Positions 1 through 5,182 of a stretch of DNA of 5,182 nucleotides are shown here, in pieces. The notes under the pieces are model-generated. The model saw nothing but the letters and a program-made list of their open reading frames with translations. It had not been told where the DNA came from and made no database searches. This DNA comes from Candidatus Tharpella sp. (GTDB lineage: Bacteria > Desulfobacterota > Anaeroferrophillalia > Anaeroferrophillales > Tharpellaceae): contig JAGGTT010000091.1 of the NCBI GenBank assembly GCA_021163565.1, positions 1-5,182 on the forward strand. The letters are read 5' to 3'. Position 1 is the stretch's first letter. Every line of letters begins with the position of its first letter. A program made the translations under genes and the position numbers.

Positions 1-320
1 GCACGAATCATCGCCTGTCGAGCCACGTTCTGCCCTTGACCGGCACCGACGACATTTCCCATAATCACTTCATCAACCTGAAGTTCAGTCAGAGACCTGT
101 CCCCGTTGCTGTATTTCTCCTCGACCGGACACCCTTTATCCTTAAGCGCTTCGGGGCTTGCAGCGGCTACTTCGGCAGTCACCACCGGCTGACAACCGGC
201 TCTTTCCATCACATTACGAATGACCGTGGCCCCAAGATCAACCACTGGGATATCCTTCAAACTTCCACCATAGGTTCCGATCGCGGTTCGGGTTGCACTG
301 ACAATAGCTACTTCACGCAT
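1..320 (-). CDS. Thiolase (acetyl-CoA acetyltransferase family), N-terminal part, runs off the left edge
   Basis: This is the first 106 codons of a thiolase; the rest lies beyond the left edge. It starts [15 protein letters not shown], the standard thiolase N-terminus, and later has [17 protein letters not shown] followed by an ARQAMIR segment, typical of the region before the catalytic cysteine loop, which is not in the window. Family members condense two acetyl-CoA to acetoacetyl-CoA or cleave 3-ketoacyl-CoA in the cytoplasm. The ATG is set by a good ribosome binding site and by alignment with the neighbouring thiolase. The odd feature is about 34 extra residues between the AG of helix 1 (residues 41-42) and VDEVIMG (from residue 82), compared with the complete paralogue next door. 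The insert is charged, has two cysteines (43 and 64), and keeps the frame. The gene lies 68 nt downstream of the other thiolase on the same strand, so co-transcription is likely. The family call is firm; the substrate is unknown. Confidence 0.9.
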   Translation of the reverse strand, partial: MREVAIVSATRTAIGTYGGSLKDIPVVDLGATVIRNVMERAGCQPVVTAEVAAASPEALKDKGCPVEEKYSNGDRSLTELQVDEVIMGNVVGAGQGQNVARQAMIR

Positions 321-324
321 AACA

Positions 325-332
325 CTCTCCTT
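325..332 (-). promoter_or_regulatory. Ribosome binding site of the left-edge thiolase
   Basis: Read on the minus strand, AAGGAGAG ends four bases before the ATG at 320, and its AAGGAG core ends six bases before it. This is a strong Shine-Dalgarno match and supports that start codon. Confidence 0.75.
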
Positions 333-360
333 ATGTAAAAACTGAAATAATTGTTTCTTC

Positions 361-374
361 TTGATCTAAATCAA
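361..374. promoter_or_regulatory. Perfect FNR/CRP-type box (TTGAT-N4-ATCAA)
   Basis: The sequence TTGATCTAAATCAA matches the FNR-family consensus TTGAT-N4-ATCAA at all ten defined positions. It sits in the AT-rich 68-nt gap between the two thiolase genes, 14 nt past the stop of the upstream one and 40 nt before the ATG of the downstream one. If active, it would place the left-edge thiolase under an FNR/DNR-type regulator responding to oxygen, redox state or nitric oxide. Classic class II geometry (centre at -41.5) would put the transcription start inside the ribosome binding site, so activation at that spacing is unlikely. Repression or another arrangement is possible. The match is seen directly; its function is inferred. 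Confidence 0.5.
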
Positions 375-388
375 ATGCATTCGTAAAA

Positions 389-1579
389 TTACTGGATGGC
401 TAAGTTTTCTATAATCATCGATACCGCTTCACCGCCGCCTAAGCAGAGCGAGGCCATACCGAATCGTTTTTGCTGACTCCGTAATGAATAGATCAAGGTC
501 GTCAATACCCGGGCTCCGGAACAGCCGATCGGATGACCCAGGGCTACGGCCCCGCCATTTATATTTACTCTTTGCGGATCGATACCCAACTCCTTGATAA
601 TCGCCACACTGGAGGTCGCAAAGGCTTCGTTAATCTCATGCAGATCGATATCGGCAACCTTTAAGCCAGCTTTAGCAAGAACTTTCGGTATCGATAAAAT
701 CGGGGCTATCAAAACATCTTCAAGAGGAACCCCGGCCGATCCCTGAGCCACGATCCGGGCCAACGGCTCAAGTTGGAGTCCCGCTGCCCGGGCAGCCGAC
801 ATAACCAGCAGGCAACTCGCCCCGTCGCTGATTTTTGAGGCATTACCGGCCGTCACAATACCTTGTTTATCAAAAGCCGGGCGCAATTTCGCCAGGGCTT
901 CCATGGTCGCCACCCGCGGCCCTTCGTCAACCTTGAAATCATAAGGGTCACCGCGCCGGGGAGTAATGGTTACCGGCATAATCTCATCATCGAAAGAGCC
1001 ATTTTCAATCGCGGCCAGAGCTTTTGCATTGGAATCGACGGAATAACTGTCCATCTCTGCACGAGTGATGGAGAATTTTTTACTGACCAACTCGGCCGTA
1101 TAACCCATATGGTAATCGTTGACCACATCCCAGAGTCCGTCATGCACCATACCGTCAACCAGAGGGCCGTTACCCATCCGCAGACCGTTTCTGGCACCAG
1201 GCATATAATACGGAATATTGCTCATATTTTCCATGCCGCCGGCAGCAATGATTTCGGCATCGCCGCATTTAATCGCCTGTTCCGCCAACATCACCGCTTT
1301 AAGTCCGGAACCACAAACCTTATTAAGGGTGATAGCACCGGCGGCCATCGGTAAACCAGCCTTGATCATCGCCTGACGTCCAGGATTTTGTCCCAGTCCG
1401 ATGGGTACCACATTCCCCATAATGACTTCATCAACCAAAGCTTTGTCGAGACCCACCCGGTCAATGGCTCCGGCAATCGCCAGACCCCCAAGTTCGGTCG
1501 CCGTAAAAGAGGAGAGACCACCCTGAAAATTACCAATTGCAGTTCGTAAAGCACTGACTATAACAACCTCTTTAGACAT
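389..1579 (-). CDS. Acetyl-CoA acetyltransferase / 3-ketoacyl-CoA thiolase, complete (396 aa)
   Basis: This is a full-length thiolase of the usual size for the homotetrameric biosynthetic class (about 390-400 aa). All active-site elements are visible: the nucleophilic Cys89 in NKVCGSGLKA, the covering-loop HMG at 157-159, Asn317 in NEAF, His349 in GGAVALGHPIGCSGAR, and the acid/base Cys379 in CLGGGEA. The enzyme catalyses reversible Claisen condensation of two acyl-CoA, most simply acetyl-CoA to acetoacetyl-CoA, in the cytoplasm. In anaerobes it serves beta-oxidation, butyrate or ketone-body metabolism, or polyhydroxyalkanoate synthesis; the sequence alone does not choose between these. The ATG gives the standard N-terminus MSKEVVIVSALRTAIG and has an AAAGGA ribosome binding site at good spacing. 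A paralogous thiolase follows after 68 nt. Upstream is a gap of about 400 bp containing a repeat element, so the gene probably has its own promoter there, though I cannot identify one. Nothing in the protein looks broken. Confidence 0.95.
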   Translation of the reverse strand: MSKEVVIVSALRTAIGNFQGGLSSFTATELGGLAIAGAIDRVGLDKALVDEVIMGNVVPIGLGQNPGRQAMIKAGLPMAAGAITLNKVCGSGLKAVMLAEQAIKCGDAEIIAAGGMENMSNIPYYMPGARNGLRMGNGPLVDGMVHDGLWDVVNDYHMGYTAELVSKKFSITRAEMDSYSVDSNAKALAAIENGSFDDEIMPVTITPRRGDPYDFKVDEGPRVATMEALAKLRPAFDKQGIVTAGNASKISDGASCLLVMSAARAAGLQLEPLARIVAQGSAGVPLEDVLIAPILSIPKVLAKAGLKVADIDLHEINEAFATSSVAIIKELGIDPQRVNINGGAVALGHPIGCSGARVLTTLIYSLRSQQKRFGMASLCLGGGEAVSMIIENLAIQ

Positions 1580-1586
1580 TATGTAG

Positions 1587-1593
1587 ATCCTTT
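1587..1593 (-). promoter_or_regulatory. Ribosome binding site of the complete thiolase, within a direct repeat
   Basis: On the minus strand AAAGGAT lies 7 nt before the ATG at 1579 (AAGGA core to ATG, 8 nt). The same A-rich AAAAAGGAT string recurs at 1725-1733, on the far side of the repeat element, so the site appears duplicated around an insertion. Confidence 0.6.
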
Positions 1594-1595
1594 TT

Positions 1596-1723
1596 TAACT
1601 ATTCAGCGTAAGTAGAAAAGCACCGCATATTGATGATTTTCAGTAAATTCTGGGGACATAACCCGATTCTCCGAAGGAAATTGGGATTGTGTACCCTGAA
1701 TTTGCGGGTTAGCTGAATAGTTA
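1596..1723. repeat. Small palindromic element (MITE- or REP/RAYT-like) with terminal inverted repeats
   Basis: The outer ends are a perfect 12-bp inverted repeat: TAACTATTCAGC at 1596-1607 and GCTGAATAGTTA at 1712-1723. Inside is a long imperfect hairpin (1643-1705). Direct repeats ATCCTTTTTTAA (1587-1598) and ATCCTTTTTAA (1725-1735) flank the unit and could be a target-site duplication. The hairpin carries a TGGGGACA motif, which I associate from memory with palindromes around IS200-like REP-associated transposases in Desulfobacterota. I could not verify this. No transposase is encoded, so any movement would need a protein supplied from elsewhere. The inner edge is 17 bp from the thiolase start codon, so it may affect that gene's leader. 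Confidence 0.55.
1643..1705. repeat. 63-nt imperfect hairpin inside the element
   Basis: The left arm starts GTAAATTCTGGGGACA and the right arm ends TGTACCCTGAATTTGC. The arms pair along about 30 positions down to a CC-GAA-GG tip at 1671-1677, with isolated single mismatches (for example 1651/1697, 1655/1693, 1662/1686, 1665/1683) and G-T wobbles at 1644/1704 and 1659/1689. There is no U-tract on either strand, so it is not an intrinsic terminator. The spaced mismatches resemble REP or IS-associated palindromes. Confidence 0.7.
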
Positions 1724-1982
1724 CATCCTTTTTAAAATTATGATGTTAAGTCACAGAGGGTAGTTTATTGCTTTGCTACGCCCTGCTTCGCATGGGGACA
1801 GGCTACGGATAAGCCTTGGTTAACGTAACAATTTGACTCTACGCAAGATGTCGATTACCGGTTACACCTGTAAAACCCAGTCCCCGTCTGTCGACAGGTC
1901 GAACAAAAACCGTAGCAAAACTTCACTCTATCTCGGTCGGAATCAATGCTTTGCGTCAAAATACATATTAGTTTTACCTAAA

Positions 1983-3173
1983 TCAGATCACACCACGATC
2001 ACGCAAATCCGAAATTGAATCTTGATCATAACCTAAGTCATTGAGTACTTGATCGGTATGCTGACCCAGCTTCGGGGCGGGCCGATGCTGAGTCGGTTTA
2101 CTCTCATCAACCATAACCGCACAATTAGTTTGCACCAATTCAGCCCCATTTTCAAGAGGCAGCCGCCAGAACATACCGCGTTCTCTAAAATGAGGGTCGG
2201 CATGGACTTCACTCATAGTTCGCAGCACTTCACAACAAGTATCTCGACCGGCAAGGAGAGTCTGCCACTGGGTCGCATCCCGAGTTGCAAAAATTGCCGC
2301 CAGCTCTTTTTTAAGTTCATCCTGGCGGTCCAGGTCGTGATGATTACCTTTAAGAAGATCATCACGTTCAATCGCCCGGCAAAAATTCTGCCAGAACTTC
2401 TCTTCCAGCGCACCTAAAGCAATCTCGCGACCATCGCGAGTTTTATAAATGTAATAACAGGCCAATTGCCCATTGAACATTGTTGTGTCAGGACCGGGCT
2501 CCAGACCCAAAGAGTAGTGATAGGCCGAAAGCAAGGGAAGCATACTGACCAGGCCATCGGTCATCGAGATATCGAGACAGGCCCCCCGGCCTCCTTTCAA
2601 GACCTTGACATAGGCTGCCAGTACGGCACTGACAGCGTATAGGGCTCCGCCCGCCACATCAGCAACCTGAACTCCGGAAAGAGCCGTAATTTCGCGGCTT
2701 GAAGTCGTATTTAATATCCCGGCTTCAGCCATATAATTAAGATCATGACCAGCCTTTAAGGCCTCAGGCCCGAATTGTCCATAACCACTGATGGAGCAAT
2801 AGATCAAACTCGGCTTGAGGGCTGCAAGCTCTTGATAACCACAACCCAGACGCTCCATGACCCCCGGGCGAAAACTCTCCAGAACAACATCATACTCAAG
2901 CAGAAGTTTTTTAAAAAGTTCCAGCCCCTCTTTTTGCTTGAGGTTAAGCGTCAGTGAACGCTTATTACGGTTAACGGCCAGAAAAAAGGCACTTACGCCG
3001 TCAACCAAAGGAGCCCAACTCCGCAGATAGTCACCCTCACCCGGAGCTTCGATCTTTAAAACTTCGGCTCCGTAATCAGCCAGCACCATACTGCAAAAAG
3101 GCCCCGGTAGTAGACGGGTAAGATCCAACACCTTAAGGCCTTTCAAGAGGTCATGTTGTCGATTTTCGAGCAT
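1983..3173 (-). CDS. CaiB/BaiF family III CoA-transferase or alpha-methylacyl-CoA racemase-like protein (396 aa)
   Basis: This is a complete family III protein of normal length. It opens with the family signature LKGLKVLDLTRLLPGPFCSM (about residues 10-29), then DYGAEVLKIEAPGEGD (33-48), NRNKRSLTLNLK (68-79) and FRPGVMERLG (101-110). The residues match the alpha-methylacyl-CoA racemase triad: His143 in AGHDLNY, Asp172 in ADVAGG (equivalent to the aspartate that forms the acyl anhydride in the CoA-transferases), and Glu257 in GALEEKFW. It may therefore epimerise 2-methylacyl-CoA or move CoA between carboxylic acids; the triad favours the racemase-like branch. It is cytoplasmic, with no signal or membrane segment. 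The ATG at 3173 is the only credible start, although its ribosome binding site is weak (TAGG about 11 nt upstream). A terminator and a 16-bp palindrome lie upstream, so it starts its own transcription unit. The acyl-CoA theme is shared with the thiolases about 400 bp downstream. Confidence 0.88.
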   Translation of the reverse strand: MLENRQHDLLKGLKVLDLTRLLPGPFCSMVLADYGAEVLKIEAPGEGDYLRSWAPLVDGVSAFFLAVNRNKRSLTLNLKQKEGLELFKKLLLEYDVVLESFRPGVMERLGCGYQELAALKPSLIYCSISGYGQFGPEALKAGHDLNYMAEAGILNTTSSREITALSGVQVADVAGGALYAVSAVLAAYVKVLKGGRGACLDISMTDGLVSMLPLLSAYHYSLGLEPGPDTTMFNGQLACYYIYKTRDGREIALGALEEKFWQNFCRAIERDDLLKGNHHDLDRQDELKKELAAIFATRDATQWQTLLAGRDTCCEVLRTMSEVHADPHFRERGMFWRLPLENGAELVQTNCAVMVDESKPTQHRPAPKLGQHTDQVLNDLGYDQDSISDLRDRGVI

Positions 3174-3192
3174 CTATCGTCAAGCCTAACAT

Positions 3193-3208
3193 CAGTTAAC
3201 GTTAACTG
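3193..3208. promoter_or_regulatory. Perfect 16-bp palindrome, possible operator of the CaiB-family gene
   Basis: CAGTTAACGTTAACTG is self-complementary over all 16 bases and contains two tandem GTTAAC hexamers. It lies 19 nt upstream of the CaiB-family ATG and downstream, on the minus strand, of the preceding operon's terminator, so it falls where that gene's promoter must be. A dimeric repressor of TetR or MarR type is plausible, but I do not recognise the motif. A close relative, GTTAACGTAAC, occurs at 1819-1829. No convincing -35/-10 pair is visible beside it. Confidence 0.4.
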
Positions 3209-3223
3209 TTAAAGAACTATAGC

Positions 3224-3258
3224 AAAAAAAACGAGACCATGCTTGTCACATGGCCCCG
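3224..3258 (-). terminator. Rho-independent terminator after the cytochrome gene
   Basis: On the minus strand the arms CGGGGCCATG (3249-3258) and CATGGTCTCG (3232-3241) form a 10-bp stem with two G-U wobbles. It has a 7-nt loop and is followed at once by eight Ts (3224-3231). The stem begins 8 nt after the cytochrome stop codon. This is a textbook intrinsic terminator closing the oxidoreductase-cytochrome operon and separating it from the CaiB-family gene. Confidence 0.9.
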
Positions 3259-3266
3259 TCGCCCTA

Positions 3267-3899
3267 CTATTTATCCGTTATTTTTTCAAGTACTTTTTCT
3301 TCCTCAACCAATTTCACGAAATGACACAACTCGCAACGCTCGGCTTTGGTGTCTTCCTTATGACATTCTCCCAAGAAACAACCCTGCATTCGGGGCCGGT
3401 TAGTCTCAACCGCATATTTATCATGAGCCACCGCATAATGACAAACCATACAGTCATCAATTTTCACTTTTTCGGCTTTGTAATGTTTAGCGTGCGAGAT
3501 CTTGACAATCCGAGTATTTTTGACTTCTTTGAGTTTCGGGATATCGTCATGACAACGCAAACAGTTGTTATTAAGCATTTTTCGACCGCTGTCGAAATGA
3601 ACCGGTATGATTTTATCACGATAGTAAACAATAAAATTGGTATCTTTTTCAGGAAAGGTCCCCATAGCTTTAGTATGACACTCATAGCAGGTCACTTTAT
3701 CAGCTGGATGAATTTTTGAGTTTTTCCACATACCATGAATTGTCGGGTGACAGCCACGACAGAGCCCGTCATTGATATCCGTATAACGAGCAATGCCAAA
3801 GAAACCCACCACCACAAAAAGAACCACACCGATAATCAGGCTGGATTTCAGCCAAACCGGCAGATCTTTATAAAAACTGAAATCTATCTTCATACCCAT
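3267..3899 (-). CDS. Membrane-anchored multiheme cytochrome c, likely hexaheme (NapC/NrfH-like arrangement)
   Basis: A single hydrophobic segment (about residues 18-38) anchors the protein by its N-terminus, leaving a periplasmic domain. This carries five CXXCH haem motifs at C47, C71, C113, C150 and C189, plus a CX4CH motif at C174-H180 (CFLGECH), so up to six c-type haems. Several further histidines (55, 64, 101, 136, 139, 159) could be distal ligands. The layout resembles quinol-oxidising NapC/NrfH cytochromes, but those usually bind four haems. A hexahaem cytochrome with a molybdopterin-family partner is also known in the Qrc complex. The gene follows the molybdopterin-family subunit by 17 nt and is the last of the operon, so it probably moves electrons between the menaquinone pool or periplasmic cytochromes and that enzyme. 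The upstream ATG (3899) sits only 3 nt from the AGG core; the second ATG, at 3893, has better spacing and would give 208 aa instead of 210. Confidence 0.9.
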   Translation of the reverse strand: MGMKIDFSFYKDLPVWLKSSLIIGVVLFVVVGFFGIARYTDINDGLCRGCHPTIHGMWKNSKIHPADKVTCYECHTKAMGTFPEKDTNFIVYYRDKIIPVHFDSGRKMLNNNCLRCHDDIPKLKEVKNTRIVKISHAKHYKAEKVKIDDCMVCHYAVAHDKYAVETNRPRMQGCFLGECHKEDTKAERCELCHFVKLVEEEKVLEKITDK

Positions 3900-3906
3900 C
3901 CACCTT
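3900..3906 (-). promoter_or_regulatory. Ribosome binding site that favours the second ATG of the cytochrome gene
   Basis: AAGGTGG on the minus strand abuts the first ATG (3897-3899) but lies 6 nt from the second (3891-3893). Normal Shine-Dalgarno spacing therefore favours initiation at Met3, giving MKIDFSFYKDL. The difference of two residues does not affect the anchor or haem motifs. Confidence 0.55.
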
Positions 3907-3916
3907 GTTAAAGTCT

Positions 3917-5182
3917 TTATACTTTTTTCAGTTTCACCGTCGTATCAACCACGGTCATACCAGCAACCTGACTATCAGCTACACTCTTAAAAATGCGCCG
4001 GATATCAACACCATTACCTTTTTCATGCCACCAGACCGGCTCAACTTTATCCCAAGCCCGCAGACGAAAAGAGAAAGGAGTAAAGTGAAGCGGATTATGC
4101 ATAAGCAGGGATCGGGTCATGGGATCACTTTTTGCGATTGTCTGGGCCTTGGCCACCCGTCCCATCTCGGTATGTCCCAGTCCCAAGGCAATTGCCACAC
4201 ACTTAGGATGTATGGTTTCACTAAGCCAAGCTTTAGCAACTACCGAGCTCGATTGTGATTCTATACGCACCTCATCACCCTCATGGATACCTAAGCGAGC
4301 CGCTCTTGACGGATGAATCCAAAGTGGATTTTCATGCCTGAATTCAGCCATATATTTACAATTGGCGGTTGTATTATCAAGTACATGCCAAGCGTAGGGA
4401 ATCAAAGAGAAGCTATCATCACGGTCGGACTGAAGTTTATCAGCAAAAGCGGTAAATCTAGTGGCCGTTACCGAAAGGCTCAAACCAACTGTTTCAGTCG
4501 CTCCATAATATTTCTGAAAACCCTGTTTTTGCAAGGTCTCCCAACTGATTCCTGCAACCATAAAAGGAGCCTGTTTAAGCGCATCTTCAAGCCAACCAGC
4601 AACCCTTATCGCGGTATCCGGTGACTCACCCTGCACAACTTTCTGCAATTCAAGAACAATCTGGTTGAAATCACGCGATTGTGCAACCGGTATCCGTTTC
4701 TCTTGAAAGAGATCAAGATTCTTGGCTTTGGCCTGACGTAACAATAAAATCTCATCCATCAACCGGGAAACCGGCTGTCTTAGTGAGAGAACCCGCTCTC
4801 CATCAGCCAGAGGATGATCAGAAAGTCCCCAGGTTTCAAGTTCGGTCGCCGCCGGTAAAATCAGATCGGCAAAAAACGAGGTTTCACTAACATAAGTATC
4901 AATCGCCAGATGGAAAGGAATTTTATTTTCACTCTGCCAAAGCGCATGCGGATATTCACCGCTGAATGTTGCATACGCAGGATTTGAAGCATAATTAATA
5001 ATGGCCGGTCTATTAGCGCTGTTACCGAGCCAGTTAGCAAACCAGTCAAGAGAGACCTTTTGCCGCTCTTTCTGACTTTCGAGATTATAGACTGAGGCCG
5101 CAAGATCGGTCTCTTCACTATAGTAGTAGAGGCCACCGGGGCGATCCAAAGAACCCAGCAGCAGATTTAAAAGCTCAATCGC
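3917..5182 (-). CDS. Molybdopterin-family oxidoreductase, large subunit, C-terminal part, runs off the right edge
   Basis: The frame is open to the right edge and gives 421 residues of the C-terminal half of a DMSO-reductase-family protein. A TTG at 5149 is not the start: upstream codons continue in frame with family-like sequence ending GSLDRPGGLYYY. Further family marks are NYASNPAYATF, the block DTYVSETSFFADLILPAATE followed by LETWG, and a C-terminal dinucleotide-binding domain (about the last 165 residues) with HENPLWIHPSRAARLGIHEGDEV and GLGHTEMGRVA. These enzymes carry Mo- or W-bis-pterin and reduce or oxidise small substrates such as polysulfide, thiosulfate, tetrathionate or formate; some relatives (QrcB, ActB) act in quinone-linked complexes and may lack normal cofactor chemistry. 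The N-terminal iron-sulfur motif, active-site ligand and any Tat signal lie outside the window, so substrate and location cannot be read. A multihaem cytochrome follows after 17 nt, presumably its redox partner. Confidence 0.88.
   Translation of the reverse strand, partial: AIELLNLLLGSLDRPGGLYYYSEETDLAASVYNLESQKERQKVSLDWFANWLGNSANRPAIINYASNPAYATFSGEYPHALWQSENKIPFHLAIDTYVSETSFFADLILPAATELETWGLSDHPLADGERVLSLRQPVSRLMDEILLLRQAKAKNLDLFQEKRIPVAQSRDFNQIVLELQKVVQGESPDTAIRVAGWLEDALKQAPFMVAGISWETLQKQGFQKYYGATETVGLSLSVTATRFTAFADKLQSDRDDSFSLIPYAWHVLDNTTANCKYMAEFRHENPLWIHPSRAARLGIHEGDEVRIESQSSSVVAKAWLSETIHPKCVAIALGLGHTEMGRVAKAQTIAKSDPMTRSLLMHNPLHFTPFSFRLRAWDKVEPVWWHEKGNGVDIRRIFKSVADSQVAGMTVVDTTVKLKKV

Larger units (their letters stand above)
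1580..1982. other. Gene-free intergenic stretch with palindromic repeats
   Basis: These 403 bases between the CaiB-family gene and the complete thiolase hold no coding sequence I can support. The half nearest the thiolase (1596-1723) is a nested inverted-repeat element, described separately. The other half holds short repeats: a second TGGGGACA at 1793-1800 (the first is at 1651-1658), its inverted core GTCCCC at 1880-1885, a perfect 10-bp palindrome CTGTCGACAG at 1888-1897, and a 9-bp inverted pair TTTGCTACG (1772-1780) / CGTAGCAAA (1911-1919). No clear promoter or U-tract terminator is visible on the minus strand. A small plus-strand reading frame here (61 codons) has no family features or credible ribosome binding site. 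Confidence 0.6.

Noticed and set aside
320..374. Class II FNR-activated promoter for the left-edge thiolase
   Set aside because: A centre at -41.5 would put the transcription start at about 326, inside the ribosome binding site, so I report only the box and not a promoter.
863..1354. Plus-strand open frame of 163 codons
   Set aside because: It is entirely antisense to the intact thiolase, whose catalytic motifs are all present, and its translation shows no family features.
1643..1705. Hairpin considered as a transcription terminator
   Set aside because: Neither strand has a T-tract after the stem, and the regular mismatches and enclosing inverted repeats fit a mobile palindrome better.
1833..2018. 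Plus-strand open frame of 61 codons in the gap, running into the CaiB-family gene
   Set aside because: No credible ribosome binding site and no recognisable motif. It overlaps the end of a real gene on the other strand and lies in a repeat-rich patch.
3174..3223. Sigma-70 promoter for the CaiB-family gene using TATAGT near 3214-3219
   Set aside because: The -10-like hexamer is reasonable, but no -35 match lies at proper spacing because the upstream bases belong to the terminator.
3243..3719. Plus-strand open frame of 158 codons
   Set aside because: It is antisense to the multihaem cytochrome and to the terminator; the protein is low-complexity and unrecognisable.
5147..5149. TTG as start codon of the molybdopterin-family gene
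   Set aside because: The frame stays open to the window edge and the upstream residues (AIELLNLLLGSLDRPGG) match the family, so the true start lies outside the window.

Overview
The window looks like a chromosomal segment from an anaerobic, respiring bacterium. A Desulfobacterota-type organism (sulfate-, sulfur- or metal-reducing, or a syntrophic relative) is the best guess. This is inferred from a multiheme membrane cytochrome next to a molybdopterin oxidoreductase, two thiolases with a CaiB/BaiF-family enzyme, and an FNR-type box. No taxonomic marker is present, so the assignment is tentative.

All five supported genes lie on the minus strand, so transcription runs from the right edge to the left. 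(1) At the right edge is the C-terminal part of a molybdopterin-family oxidoreductase, open to the edge. It is followed after 17 nt by a membrane-anchored multiheme cytochrome c with five CXXCH motifs and one CX4CH motif. These two genes form the end of a respiratory operon, closed by a strong intrinsic terminator at 3224-3258. (2) Next is a stand-alone CaiB/BaiF (family III CoA-transferase or alpha-methylacyl-CoA racemase-like) gene. A perfect 16-bp palindrome lies just upstream of its start. (3) A gene-free stretch of about 400 bp (1580-1982) holds an imperfect 63-nt hairpin nested inside 12-bp inverted repeats. It is flanked by near-identical direct repeats and looks like a small non-autonomous mobile or REP/RAYT-type palindromic element beside the next gene's ribosome binding site. 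(4) Two tandem thiolase genes end the window. The first is complete (396 aa). The second runs off the left edge and carries an insertion of about 34 residues in its N-terminal domain. A perfect TTGAT-N4-ATCAA box lies in the 68-nt gap between them.

Functionally, the window joins an electron-transfer module (periplasmic or membrane oxidoreductase plus quinone-linked cytochrome) to an acyl-CoA module. In the latter, thiolases make or split acetoacetyl-CoA or 3-ketoacyl-CoA, and a CaiB-type enzyme transfers CoA or epimerises 2-methylacyl-CoA. The terminator separates the two modules, so their link is by location only. The sequence does not show the substrate of any of these enzymes. I see no tRNA, rRNA, CRISPR array or intact transposase gene.
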